Shown here: positions 10,145 to 17,007 of the stretch, piece after piece
Numbering within the stretch: the first letter of the stretch is position 1
Layout of the letters: each line of letters opens with the position of its first letter
Origin: Petrimonas sp. IBARAKI
GTDB taxonomy: Bacteria > Bacteroidota > Bacteroidia > Bacteroidales > Dysgonomonadaceae
NCBI GenBank assembly: GCA_002356435.2
Contig: AP018040.2
Location: 1-64,000 of the forward strand
Reading direction: 5' to 3'
DNA length: 64,000 nucleotides
Made by a program: the position numbers and the translations under genes
Notes under the pieces: generated by a model
The model's input: only the letters and a program-made list of their open reading frames with translations
Told to the model about the DNA's origin: nothing
Database searches by the model: none

Positions 10145-10224
10145 CTTTTTCTGTCGGATAACGAGAGCAAAGATACAAAAAAAGGGCGACATATGCAAGA
10201 AAAAAAGTGGCTAAAATCGTCTGT

Positions 10225-10575
10225 TTATGGGCTTTCCCAACGTTTTTTGTAGTGACATTTTTCAGCGTCAATACCTTGTACCATCAGCATTAGTTTTTGC
10301 CAGGAAAAGGGGTGAGTCTTGCCATTTTCATCAAGCGGGGGCAGTGCAAAATTGCCTTTCTCAAGTTTCATGTAATAGATCACCAGTCCACCATGCTCCA
10401 TGTGTAATGCTTTCATGCTTGTGCAGTGACGGTTCAGAAAAATGAATACATCACCGCTGCGTACATCCTGTCCCATCCGGTCAGTGACCAACCCGCTTAA
10501 AGTGTAGAATCCTTTTCGCATGTCCGTTGGAAACGGGTAAAGCCAGTAACGCATCGAGGCGTTCAGATTGAACAT
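10225..10575 (-). CDS. tnpB: IS66 accessory protein TnpB
   Basis: A 116-residue small protein of the IS66 Orf2/TnpB family. It shows the family pattern RYWLYPFPTDMRKGFYTLSG near the N-terminus, then DVFIFLNRHCTSMKALHME, GLVIYYMKLEKGNF and PFSWQKLMLMVQGI. It is required for transposition in studied members, although its biochemical role is unclear. It sits 81 bp before tnpC and 3 bp after tnpA on the same strand. Confidence 0.92.
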   Translation of the reverse strand: MFNLNASMRYWLYPFPTDMRKGFYTLSGLVTDRMGQDVRSGDVFIFLNRHCTSMKALHMEHGGLVIYYMKLEKGNFALPPLDENGKTHPFSWQKLMLMVQGIDAEKCHYKKRWESP

Positions 10576-10578
10576 GAC

Positions 10579-10938
10579 TTATCGGGTTAAAAGGATTAAT
10601 GACCGTAACCGGGTTGGGTCAGTTCCCATGGGAACACGCACTTTTACACCATTGGGATAGACTATCTCGAAAACATTCCCCGGGGTGGGGTCAACATGCT
10701 CCGGAATCGTTTGCCGGGGGATAATCTCTCTGGTTAGAGACGATGGATTAGAACCGGTAAAGACGATTGGAATGAAACCGGACTCCCGCCCTGTCCTGTA
10801 GTTATGTTCCCGCAATCTCTTCTGCCAGTAATAAAATTTGGATTCCACAATCGACTCGTTCCGGCAGAACTCTTTTATCCGAAGTCCACTAGCCTGGTAA
10901 CGCTCAAAGATATCCTCAAACTGCTGTAATGTCCACAT
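10579..10938 (-). CDS. tnpA: IS66 accessory protein TnpA
   Basis: A small IS66 TnpA-type protein of 119 residues from ATG 10938 (MWTLQQFEDIFERYQASGL); an upstream ATG at 10965 adds nine unlikely residues. The helical N-terminus with IKEFCRNESIVESKFYYWQKRLRE is the HTH-like part of the family (typical wording: S.k.fCr...i....fy.Wr.rl). The C-terminus VFEIVYPNGVKVRVPMGTD is also family-typical. It is the first gene of the element's operon, beginning about 70 bp inside the right terminal repeat. Confidence 0.9.
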   Translation of the reverse strand: MWTLQQFEDIFERYQASGLRIKEFCRNESIVESKFYYWQKRLREHNYRTGRESGFIPIVFTGSNPSSLTREIIPRQTIPEHVDPTPGNVFEIVYPNGVKVRVPMGTDPTRLRSLILLTR

Positions 10939-11007
10939 ATTATTTTTTGCCGGCAAATATAGCAAGGACCAGAAGTTAAAATAGGACGGGGTTTACCGAA
11001 TGCTTAC

Positions 11008-11015
11008 GAAGAATT
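11008..11015. repeat. 8-bp target duplication, right copy (GAAGAATT)
   Basis: Second copy of the duplication made by the IS66 insertion; identical to 8387-8394. Confidence 0.93.
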
Positions 11016-11080
11016 ATTCCATTAATTTGCAAAGTAGAAGAATAAAATGGTATTCGAAATTTGGCATTATAAAAAAATAA
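11016..11080 (+). pseudogene. Orphan toxin tip 2, 3' part
   Basis: When the element and one copy of the duplication are removed, the tip 2 frame continues here as YSINLQSRRIKWYSKFGIIKK and stops at 11078-11080, 21 bp before the next gene. This spacing matches the other tip/immunity pairs and supports the reconstruction. Confidence 0.7.
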
Positions 11081-11101
11081 AAAATATTAAATAACAATTA
11101 T

Positions 11102-11728
11102 ATGTATAATAATTCTTCTTTTCTTGTTTCTTCTTTAAAAAACAGAACGACTGTATTATTTATAATAAAAATTCTTTTTTGGCTCCTAGTGCTAATACTG
11201 TGGATAAAAAAGATGGTATTAAATGATTTTTTAGCATCTTTTTTTACACTTATGGTATTATGTGCAATAATATTTTATTTGACAAATAATTTTCTCCTTT
11301 TCTTGAAATTCTACACATATTTAGATAAAGTTAGAAAACATCGAGTTAAATTTGAAAAAAATGAATGTTTTGTAAAGATATTTCAATCCTATTTAAAAAC
11401 AACAACAATGCTGAGAAGTGGATCAGTTCTACTGGATATATCACCAAAAGAAACAACTTGTAATTACATTTTATTAAATGATTGTTTTGTTTTATTTTGT
11501 AAAATTCCTTATTTCGGAAGATTGTGCCATAGGTATATTAATCCTATTATTGTAAAATTAAATGATCACGATTGTCTCTTTAAAGTAAATTCAAGTTATT
11601 CTTACCTATTATCTGATTTAACATTTGAAGATAACTCTTTAATTTTAAATAACAAGAAAAATAAAGAATACTCAAAGATTAAGCTGCTGAATTTCAATGA
11701 AATATTGAAACATAAAACAGAGACATAA
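11102..11728 (+). CDS. Putative membrane immunity protein for orphan tip 2
   Basis: A 208-residue protein with two N-terminal hydrophobic segments (about 18-38, VLFIIKILFWLLVLILWI, and about 43-70, FLASFFTLMVLCAIIFYL) and a basic, Lys-rich soluble part of about 130 residues. No family recognised. It is very AT-rich, like the other immunity-type genes here. Before the IS66 insertion it would have started 21 bp after the stop of tip 2, so it is read as that tip's immunity gene; after the insertion it is about 3.3 kb from the start of the tip frame. Function inferred from position. Confidence 0.55.
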   Translation: MYNNSSFLVSSLKNRTTVLFIIKILFWLLVLILWIKKMVLNDFLASFFTLMVLCAIIFYLTNNFLLFLKFYTYLDKVRKHRVKFEKNECFVKIFQSYLKTTTMLRSGSVLLDISPKETTCNYILLNDCFVLFCKIPYFGRLCHRYINPIIVKLNDHDCLFKVNSSYSYLLSDLTFEDNSLILNNKKNKEYSKIKLLNFNEILKHKTET

Positions 11729-11784
11729 TAAAGGACGGGGAAATATTATTCAATTATTTAAACTTATAATATTGACTTAAGCGC

Positions 11785-12015
11785 ATTCGGGGCGAAAATA
11801 TGAAGCACGGATTGCTCTCCGGTCTGGCTTCGGCGGCGGGCGGCAGCCTGATAGAGAAATACGGATCAGGTATGAGCCGTGCGGTTAAAGTAGCCGCTAA
11901 TGCGGTTATCGGTGGTACAGCAGAAGAACTGGGTGGCGGAAAATTTGCCAACGGAGCCGTAACCGGCGCGTTCTCCATGCTGTTTAATGATTTGATGCAT
12001 CAGGAGCCGCCGGAA
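11785..12015 (+). repeat. Pre-tip linker, copy c
   Basis: Begins at IRGENMKHGLLSG just after a stop at 11773 and runs to FNDLMHQEPPE. Among the copies it is closest to copy a: GLASAAGGSL and EKYGSGMSRA are shared exactly, with Met changed to Ile between them. Again no RHS shell precedes it. Confidence 0.85.
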
Positions 12016-12492
12016 GAGGGAACGGAGAACTCCGGGAATGAGATGAGTGCGGTGGATTGGGTGCAAGGAGGATTGGATGTGGCCGGCCTTATACCGGGGA
12101 TTGGAGAAATAGCCGATGGCATTAATGCTCTTATTTATGTTATAAACGGGGACTATGTGAACGCCGGCCTTAGCGCCGCCGCGATGATTCCCGTTGCGGG
12201 ATGGGCCGCTACGGGTGGAAAAGTGGTGAATAAGGTTGCGAAGCTTTCTGATACTAAAGCAGCTTTAAAGCAGGTTCACAATATTATGGGTGGATCTTTG
12301 CCCAAAGGAACACCCAGAAAGTTTGGAAGCCCACAACGTGGAACATCTATCAAAGGATATAGGTTAGACCCTGCCCACCCGGGTAAGCCGATTGGACATC
12401 CTGAAAGTGTTCCTCATATAAACTACTGGGATTATACAAATGGGAAAAAAGGAAAAGGAGGAATTTCAGGAGCAATTCCCATATATCCGTAA
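11800..12492 (+). CDS. Orphan toxin tip 3 with pre-toxin domain
   Basis: A 230-residue open frame starting at an ATG inside linker copy c. After the linker (about residues 1-72) comes a pre-toxin helical domain of a type common before toxin tips: VDWVQGGLDVAGLIPGIGEIADGINALIY, then DYVNAGLSAAAMIPVAGWAATGGKVV (about 80-150). The last ~75 residues form the likely toxin: KGTPRKFGSPQRGTSIKGYRLDP, then HPESVPHINYWDY and a GKxGKGG stretch ending in GAIPIYP. Arg, His and Asp residues in this short domain suggest a nuclease-type tip, but I cannot name the family. It has no signal and no shell, so it is probably silent unless recombined onto the RHS gene. Confidence 0.75.
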   Translation: MKHGLLSGLASAAGGSLIEKYGSGMSRAVKVAANAVIGGTAEELGGGKFANGAVTGAFSMLFNDLMHQEPPEEGTENSGNEMSAVDWVQGGLDVAGLIPGIGEIADGINALIYVINGDYVNAGLSAAAMIPVAGWAATGGKVVNKVAKLSDTKAALKQVHNIMGGSLPKGTPRKFGSPQRGTSIKGYRLDPAHPGKPIGHPESVPHINYWDYTNGKKGKGGISGAIPIYP

Positions 12493-12504
12493 TTAATCAA
12501 AAAA

Positions 12505-12861
12505 ATGGAAGACTTTAAATTAAAAATTTACGAAAAGGAGAAAGGAGAAAATTTCAATGCAATTAAACCTGTTTCAAAAATAAATCAGGAAACAATTTTA
12601 AAAGAAATTACACTTTTAATAGGAAGTAAAACTCATGATATTTATTCAGAGATTATTAATAATTTGAATTACATAGAAGTAGAAAATACATACAATATTA
12701 AAAACGTATTTGAAAATTCTGATTATCCTCTGAGTGGTATTTCAATAATTATATGGGATATAAACAATTTTGACGTAATAAAGACCAATGCTTTAATAAG
12801 AGATTGGGAATATATTTGGTATGCGGATAGTGATGAGGCAATAATATTATATAATAGTGAT
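12505..12861 (+). pseudogene. Immunity gene of tip 3, 5' part, split by IS4-family element
   Basis: Starts 12 bp after the stop of tip 3. A soluble acidic protein with no membrane segment (MEDFKLKIYEKEKGENF...), fitting a cytoplasmic toxin. The IS4-family element enters after codons for DEAIILYNSD. As it stands the frame runs on to 12930, with 22 transposon-encoded residues at its end. Joining 12861 to 14202 gives NKKILMITHYGRVYFN and a stop, for a 135-residue protein. The loss of the last 16 native residues may or may not abolish function. Family not recognised. Confidence 0.75.
12853..12861. repeat. 9-bp target duplication of IS4-family element, left copy
   Basis: AATAGTGAT directly before the element, repeated at 14193-14201 directly after it. 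Both copies lie in frame with the split immunity gene. Confidence 0.88.
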
Positions 12862-14192
12862 CATTGCTGTCCGGAGAAAAATTCTCAGACATGGTTTATT
12901 AATTTAAATTTCAATATATTACAAGGATAAAATTATTTTTCGATTAGAAATCATAGTTTTGTGAATCGGCATTTGAGCCACATTCTGCAGGCTATGAATA
13001 AAGGAAAAACAATCTTTGCACAAATTATGTCTCTTGTTAATGAATATGAGTTTAAGAAATGTGTCGACCGCTACAAGGGCGACAGACACTCTATAAAGTT
13101 CAAATGCCGTGATCAGTTCATGGTGATGAGTTTTGCCCAGTTCACCGACCGTTCCGGCCTGAGAGACATTGAAACAATCCTCAGCCTCTGCACTCAGGAT
13201 CTCTACAGATCTGGGCTCAAGGCAATGCCCAGGTCCACGCTTGCAGAAGCTAATGAGAAGAAGAATTGGCATATTTATCAGGACTTTGCTCAAGTTTTGA
13301 TACGTGAGGCAAAGAAACTTTATGCCGACCAGAAGCTTCGTGTCGATCTTGACGAGATGGTTTATGCCTTTGACAGCAGTACCATCGAATTGTGTCTCAA
13401 ACTTTGCCCGTGGGCCACTTTCCATCATGGTAGAGGTGCGTTCAAAATGCATACGCTGATGGATCTCAGAGGCTCTATTCCGACATTCGTCCGTCTTACT
13501 GACGGTCGGGTTCACGATTCGAAGATCATGGACAAAATCCCCGTAGAGCCTAACGCGTACTACCTGATGGACAAAGGATATGTGAAGTTTGATGCACTTT
13601 ACAAGCACTTTCATCTCAAGAATGCCTACTTTGTCACCAGGGCAAAAGACAACATGGTATATGAGATCCTGGAACGTAGGAAAGTTGACCCGGATGCAGG
13701 CCTGATCTCTGATCAAACGATACGACTGACGGCCGTAAAAACCTCCAGCAAGTACCCCGACACTCTCAGGCTCGTCATATATGAAGATTTCAGCACCGGT
13801 ATCGTATATAGATTCTTGTCTAACAACTTCCAGCTGGAGGCACTGACAATCGCCGATCTGTATAGGGAAAGATGGCAGATTGAACTGTTTTTCAAATGGA
13901 TAAAACAGCACCTCCATGTTAAAACCTTCTATGGTACCTCTATGAATGCAGTTTTCACACAGATATGGATTGCCATATGTGACTATCTTTTGCTTATTAT
14001 AGCTAGGAAGCGATTTATGTTGGAGCCAAGTCTTCATACAATCTATACAATCTCAAACTCTATCGGACAGATCCTCTTCAAAAGAGGAAATATCCGTGAT
14101 ATATTCAATCAACCTACGCTCTGTGTTAATGCTCCGGAGGCAGAGCTCGTTGATCAACTTTCATTATGGTGAAATTTCTCCGGACAGTTATG
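12862..14192 (+). mobile_element. IS4-family insertion sequence, complete (1331 bp)
   Basis: Terminal inverted repeats CATTGCTGTCCGGAGAAA (left) and CATAACTGTCCGGAGAAA (right, read inward), 16 of 18 identical, enclose one transposase gene. A perfect 9-bp duplication AATAGTGAT flanks the element. The element lies in the 3' end of the tip 3 immunity gene. Confidence 0.9.
12961..14172 (+). CDS. IS4-family DDE transposase
   Basis: A 403-residue transposase reading from a GTG at 12961. The catalytic DDE set is visible: YAFDSSTIELC (first Asp), YLMDKGYVKFDAL (second Asp) and YRERWQIELFFKWIKQHLHVKTF (Glu, the Y-(2)-R-(3)-E-(6)-K signature of IS4). The N-terminal part with KFKCRDQFMVMSFAQFTDRSGLRDIE resembles the DUF4372 domain of Bacteroidetes IS4 transposases. 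Nothing is broken, so the element may still move. Confidence 0.93.
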   Translation: MNRHLSHILQAMNKGKTIFAQIMSLVNEYEFKKCVDRYKGDRHSIKFKCRDQFMVMSFAQFTDRSGLRDIETILSLCTQDLYRSGLKAMPRSTLAEANEKKNWHIYQDFAQVLIREAKKLYADQKLRVDLDEMVYAFDSSTIELCLKLCPWATFHHGRGAFKMHTLMDLRGSIPTFVRLTDGRVHDSKIMDKIPVEPNAYYLMDKGYVKFDALYKHFHLKNAYFVTRAKDNMVYEILERRKVDPDAGLISDQTIRLTAVKTSSKYPDTLRLVIYEDFSTGIVYRFLSNNFQLEALTIADLYRERWQIELFFKWIKQHLHVKTFYGTSMNAVFTQIWIAICDYLLLIIARKRFMLEPSLHTIYTISNSIGQILFKRGNIRDIFNQPTLCVNAPEAELVDQLSLW

Positions 14193-14201
14193 AATAGTGA
14201 T
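14193..14201. repeat. 9-bp target duplication of IS4-family element, right copy
   Basis: AATAGTGAT, identical to 12853-12861. Confidence 0.88.
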
Positions 14202-14252
14202 AATAAAAAGATTTTAATGATAACACATTACGGAAGAGTATATTTTAATTAA
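14202..14252 (+). pseudogene. Immunity gene of tip 3, 3' part
   Basis: Codes NKKILMITHYGRVYFN and a TAA stop in the frame that continues the gene at 12505 once the IS4-family element and one duplication copy are removed. Confidence 0.72.
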
Positions 14253-14272
14253 ACAATTGGGGCGTTACCTGA

Positions 14273-14484
14273 TTCACCGGTGGGGTGCTCTTCGTGCAAA
14301 CCGTTAAAGCCACGCTCACCGGAGCCTTTTGGGGTGCTGTAAGTGCGGGGTTTGCCAATTTGTCCGGTGAGGGAGTCCTGGCGGAACGGTTGAAGAATTG
14401 GGTGGCGGCAAATTTGCCAACGGAGCAATAACCGGCGCTTTCTCCATGCTGTTTAATGATTTGATGCATCAGGATCCGCCGGAA
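14273..14484 (+). repeat. Pre-tip linker, copy d, with internal out-of-frame deletion
   Basis: The first half (14273 to about 14370) reads FTGGVLFVQTVKATLTGAFW and matches the upstream part of copy a (FTGAVLNGANFVQTVKATLT...). The second half (from about 14378) reads GTVEELGGGKFANGAITGAF to FNDLMHQDPPE. The block coding the WLEGIRGGNMKHG...VAANAIVG part is missing and the two halves are in different frames, so this copy joined by deletion can no longer be read through from the RHS body. Confidence 0.8.
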
Positions 14485-15468
14485 AAGGAAAATGAGGTAG
14501 CACCAATAAATCAGAATAACAATGAAGATGGACCGCTTGCAGCAGATATTGTAATTGCTTTACAGATTTCGTCATATGATGGCCCTTATGCAATTGGAGA
14601 TGCGATTGGAGCTTTAGTCGTAGCAGGGGCAGCAATGAGACTTGATATTGACAATATGGTTTATGCTTTCGACAGCACCACCATCAGTCTGTGCCTCAAA
14701 CTCTGTCCATGGGCCAAGTTCCGTAAAAATAAGGGTGACATAAAAATACATACACAAATTGACTTGAGAGGCAATCTCCCTGTCTTCATCCATCTTACAC
14801 AAGCATCTGTACATGACGTCAATGCAATGGATGAGATCTATATCGAGATGGGTGCCATCTATTTGATGGATAAGGGGTACGTTGACTTCTTTAGACTCTT
14901 CAACAACATCCATAAGAATGGCGCATTCTTTGTGACCAGAGCAAAAGATAACATGCAATACAAAGTTGTTTCTTCCAGGGAGGTTGACTGCCAGACAGGT
15001 GTGGTCTGTGATCAAATTATCCGACTGACGGAAGAGGTATCCGTGAAAAAATATCCAGATGAATTTCGCCTGGTTGTCTATGAAGACTTTGCTACGGGAA
15101 ACGTGTACCGTTTCATCACGAACCATACTGGTTATGAGGCATTCACCATTGTAGAACTTTACAGGGAAAGGTGGAATGTAGAACTTTTCTTCAAATGGAT
15201 AAAGCAACACCTGCATATCAAATCGTTTTATGGCACCTCTGAGAATGCCGTCTATACCCAAATATGGATAGCTGTGTGTGCATTCTTACTTTTAGCATTG
15301 GCCAAGAAAAAGATGCACATCGAAGGAGCTTCTCTTTATATGATTTCTCAAACCATAGGAACTATGTTATTTGAGAAAATACCCGTACGTGAATTGTTTA
15401 ATAAACCAAACTTAAACGTCTCGTCTGATGACGGTCAACTCGAACTATTTCGAGACCTCAAATCTTAA
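14398..15468 (+). pseudogene. Chimeric frame: orphan tip 4 pre-toxin fused to truncated IS4-family transposase
   Basis: From a TTG at 14398 the frame reads the end of linker copy d, then a hydrophobic pre-toxin segment (DGPLAADIVIALQISSY to GALVVAGAAM, about 14530-14636), and passes without a stop into a transposase lacking its first ~125 residues. The transposase part keeps the DDE motifs YAFDSTTISLC, YLMDKGYVDFF and YRERWNVELFFKWIKQHLH and ends normally. Since the N-terminal domain is gone, the transposase is presumably dead. The tip itself has been lost or cut off by the insertion. The 356-residue frame is read as an accident of insertion plus deletion, not as a designed fusion. Confidence 0.75.
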
Positions 15469-15481
15469 CGGGACAGTAGTG
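14636..15481 (+). mobile_element. 5'-truncated IS4-family element remnant
   Basis: The transposase frame matches the intact IS4-family transposase 1.3 kb upstream from RVDLDEMVYAFDSS on, but is clearly diverged (for example HLHIKSFYGTSENAVYTQ against HLHVKTFYGTSMNAVFTQ), so it is a relative and not a copy of it. The right end GGGACAGTAGTG resembles the intact element's right end GGACAGTTATG. The left end is missing. Confidence 0.7.
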
Positions 15482-15753
15482 ATTTTCCTTATAAACGATT
15501 CAACCGATTTAATTAGGAAAGGGTGTGTAAGTGAGATAAATGGATATAATACCGGCTTACTATTCCTTTTAGCGTAAATCAATCTGAAAAAGTCAAGAAT
15601 AAAGGGACTGACAGTGTGGACCACATGGGGATACAAAAGTAATTAGTATTAATCGATTAAGCAACTTGCTGATTTACAACATCATTTAACTTTTAATCGT
15701 CTTATCTTGTGTCAATTAAGATTATATTACAAGCAGACGGGTTATATACTTTC
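15482..15753. other. Gap after the toxin array; only a short open tail seen
   Basis: The frame IFLINDSTDLIRKGCVSEIN to a TAA at 15575 is open for 31 codons right after the element remnant and may be the end of a lost tip or immunity gene. The remaining 175 bp is AT-rich and shows no gene, strong hairpin or repeat. It marks the boundary between the toxin array and the phytase region. Confidence 0.35.
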
Positions 15754-16803
15754 TTAATTATCTGACTCGTCAATAAGTTTTTGAAATTTTCGCCAATCGT
15801 AAAAATGAAAAGTCTTATTGTTGCTCATGGCAATGAATATACCTTCAATAAAAGGTTCACCGAAATTTAAGTTAGAAACATCAGAACCATCGCTTTGAGT
15901 AGCTTTTACAGGAATTTCGGCAATCAAGGGATGCTCATGCGGGTTATCGTCTTTTCCTTCACGAGGATATACCATAAACGAGCTTTTAGATTGATTAGAT
16001 ACCAAAATGTAGCCCGTATTATTACTTTTTTTATAAACGGAAATCCCTTCATTGTCTTCTTTGAAACCAGAATCGGCAAACAGTGCAAGTTCCTCATTTC
16101 CCAAAGCGGGATCGGCATAATACTTTCTCACACCGGTTTGTTCGTCAGAATAATAAACGTAACCAAGTTCGTTATCTACGGCTACCGATTCAATTTCCTT
16201 TTTGCCGCTGTATTTACCGAATTGCCGTACTAACTCTCCCGTAACAACTCCCAACGAATCTGTTTTTAACAGATACTGAAACAAATATCCGTCAGCGGGT
16301 CCTGTCTTACGACTTACAATAGCGTAAATCCGATTGTTCCCTACTGAATCTTTTTCTGTGTATAAGGCAATTCCCATCGGAGCGCGATTCATTTCATCCA
16401 CAAACACCGGAATTCCACCATTATCCAAAGCTTTCAAGCCCGGTAATGAAAATACACGAATGGCATTGGTTTCTCTCTCGGTTGCTACCGCAATATCGAC
16501 AAGGGAATCTCCAACCATCATTCCGTATGCCACATCAACGTTATTGGGTCGCCTTAAGCCTGAAACAATGTTTACAATATTTCCGCGGAGGTCATAAATA
16601 TACAGGGCTCCATCGCTATCTTTATCAGTCCCAATAATCAATGACTGGGCTATGTCCAAAGAATTTACCCAAATTGCAGGGTCATCTGTATCATGTTTAG
16701 TTTTATTGGTAATTATATCAGGGGTACCAACCTCTGATTTTCTATTTGGCTGACAACCCATTATGAAGGCAATTACTGAGATATAAAAAAGAAGTTTTTT
16801 CAT
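15754..16803 (-). CDS. Beta-propeller phytase, lipoprotein
   Basis: A 349-residue exported 3-phytase of the beta-propeller class. It would remove phosphate from inositol phosphates (phytate) in a calcium-dependent reaction at the cell surface or in the periplasm. A lipoprotein signal ends FIMGC (Cys17). Family marks: DTDDPAIWVN near residue 39, IIGTDKDSDGALYIYDL, RPNNVDVAYG, ATERETNAIRVF, and the acidic stretch KKEIESVAVDNELGYVYYSDE followed by DNEGISVY. These supply the acidic calcium and phosphate ligands of the propeller. Length fits the family. It stands divergent from the PHP-domain gene at 17008, with a 204-bp shared intergenic region. Function confident at family level; the natural substrate is inferred. 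Confidence 0.9.
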   Translation of the reverse strand: MKKLLFYISVIAFIMGCQPNRKSEVGTPDIITNKTKHDTDDPAIWVNSLDIAQSLIIGTDKDSDGALYIYDLRGNIVNIVSGLRRPNNVDVAYGMMVGDSLVDIAVATERETNAIRVFSLPGLKALDNGGIPVFVDEMNRAPMGIALYTEKDSVGNNRIYAIVSRKTGPADGYLFQYLLKTDSLGVVTGELVRQFGKYSGKKEIESVAVDNELGYVYYSDEQTGVRKYYADPALGNEELALFADSGFKEDNEGISVYKKSNNTGYILVSNQSKSSFMVYPREGKDDNPHEHPLIAEIPVKATQSDGSDVSNLNFGEPFIEGIFIAMSNNKTFHFYDWRKFQKLIDESDN

Positions 16804-16821
16804 TTTAACTATTTAAAGCTA

Positions 16822-16829
16822 CAAAAGTA
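16822..16829 (-). promoter_or_regulatory. Candidate -7 element of the phytase gene
   Basis: On the minus strand TACTTTTG fits the Bacteroidetes -7 consensus TAnnTTTG and lies 18 bp before the phytase ATG, giving a short leader. Confidence 0.4.
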
Positions 16830-16909
16830 TCCATTATATGTCAAACTAAAAACTAAGATTTTATTACAAACTAAAATAATAAACTTAAACCTTTTTTCGA
16901 AACTTTTTC

Positions 16910-16954
16910 TTAACCGAAACGTAACTGTTCTGTAATTTAAATGTGCGTTTTTTG
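16910..16954 (+). promoter_or_regulatory. Candidate PHO box and -7 element (site A)
   Basis: TTAAC at 16910, GTAAC at 16921 and GTAAT at 16932 repeat with an exact 11-bp period, followed after 13 nt by TTTTG (16950-16954) in -7 position. Period and orientation match sites C, D and E. The spacing points it to the rightward PHP-domain gene at 17008; it could also act on the divergent phytase. PhoB-type boxes are tandem direct repeats with 11-bp period in studied bacteria; assignment here is inference. Confidence 0.55.
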
Positions 16955-17007
16955 CAAAAAAGTTAATAACAATTTTAATATAAACTAAAATTTTAAACAA
17001 TAATTAA

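Larger units (their letters stand above)
8395..11007 (-). mobile_element. IS66-family insertion sequence, complete (2613 bp)
   Basis: Bounded by imperfect inverted repeats: left end GTAAGCATTCGGTGATGCCC, right end (read inward) GTAAGCATTCGGTAAACCCC, with the first 13 bases identical and 19 of 22 in all. Ends starting GTAA are typical of IS66. It carries tnpA, tnpB and tnpC on the minus strand in the usual order, none broken, and is flanked by a perfect 8-bp duplication. The intact frames and perfect duplication suggest a recent insertion into orphan tip 2. Confidence 0.95.

Noticed and set aside
6876..11068. Shared string ATG-TTCGAAATTTGG near 6878 and near 11053 as a possible repeated gene start or recombination site
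   Set aside because: Only about 12 matching bases in AT-rich DNA, close to chance over this distance, and no further similarity on either side.
12879..12930. Native C-terminus of the tip 3 immunity protein as read to 12930
   Set aside because: This part lies inside the IS4-family element (after its left inverted repeat), so the 22 residues are transposon sequence; the native end is at 14202-14252.
40..15500. CRISPR array or phage-like defence island as an explanation of the repeats
   Set aside because: The repeats are ~200-bp coding linkers with kilobase spacing, no short direct repeats with spacers and no cas genes.
16804..17007. PHO-like site A as the promoter of the phytase gene
   Set aside because: Its orientation and the 13-nt gap to the -7 core fit the rightward PHP gene only; the phytase has its own -7 element. 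A shared effect cannot be excluded.
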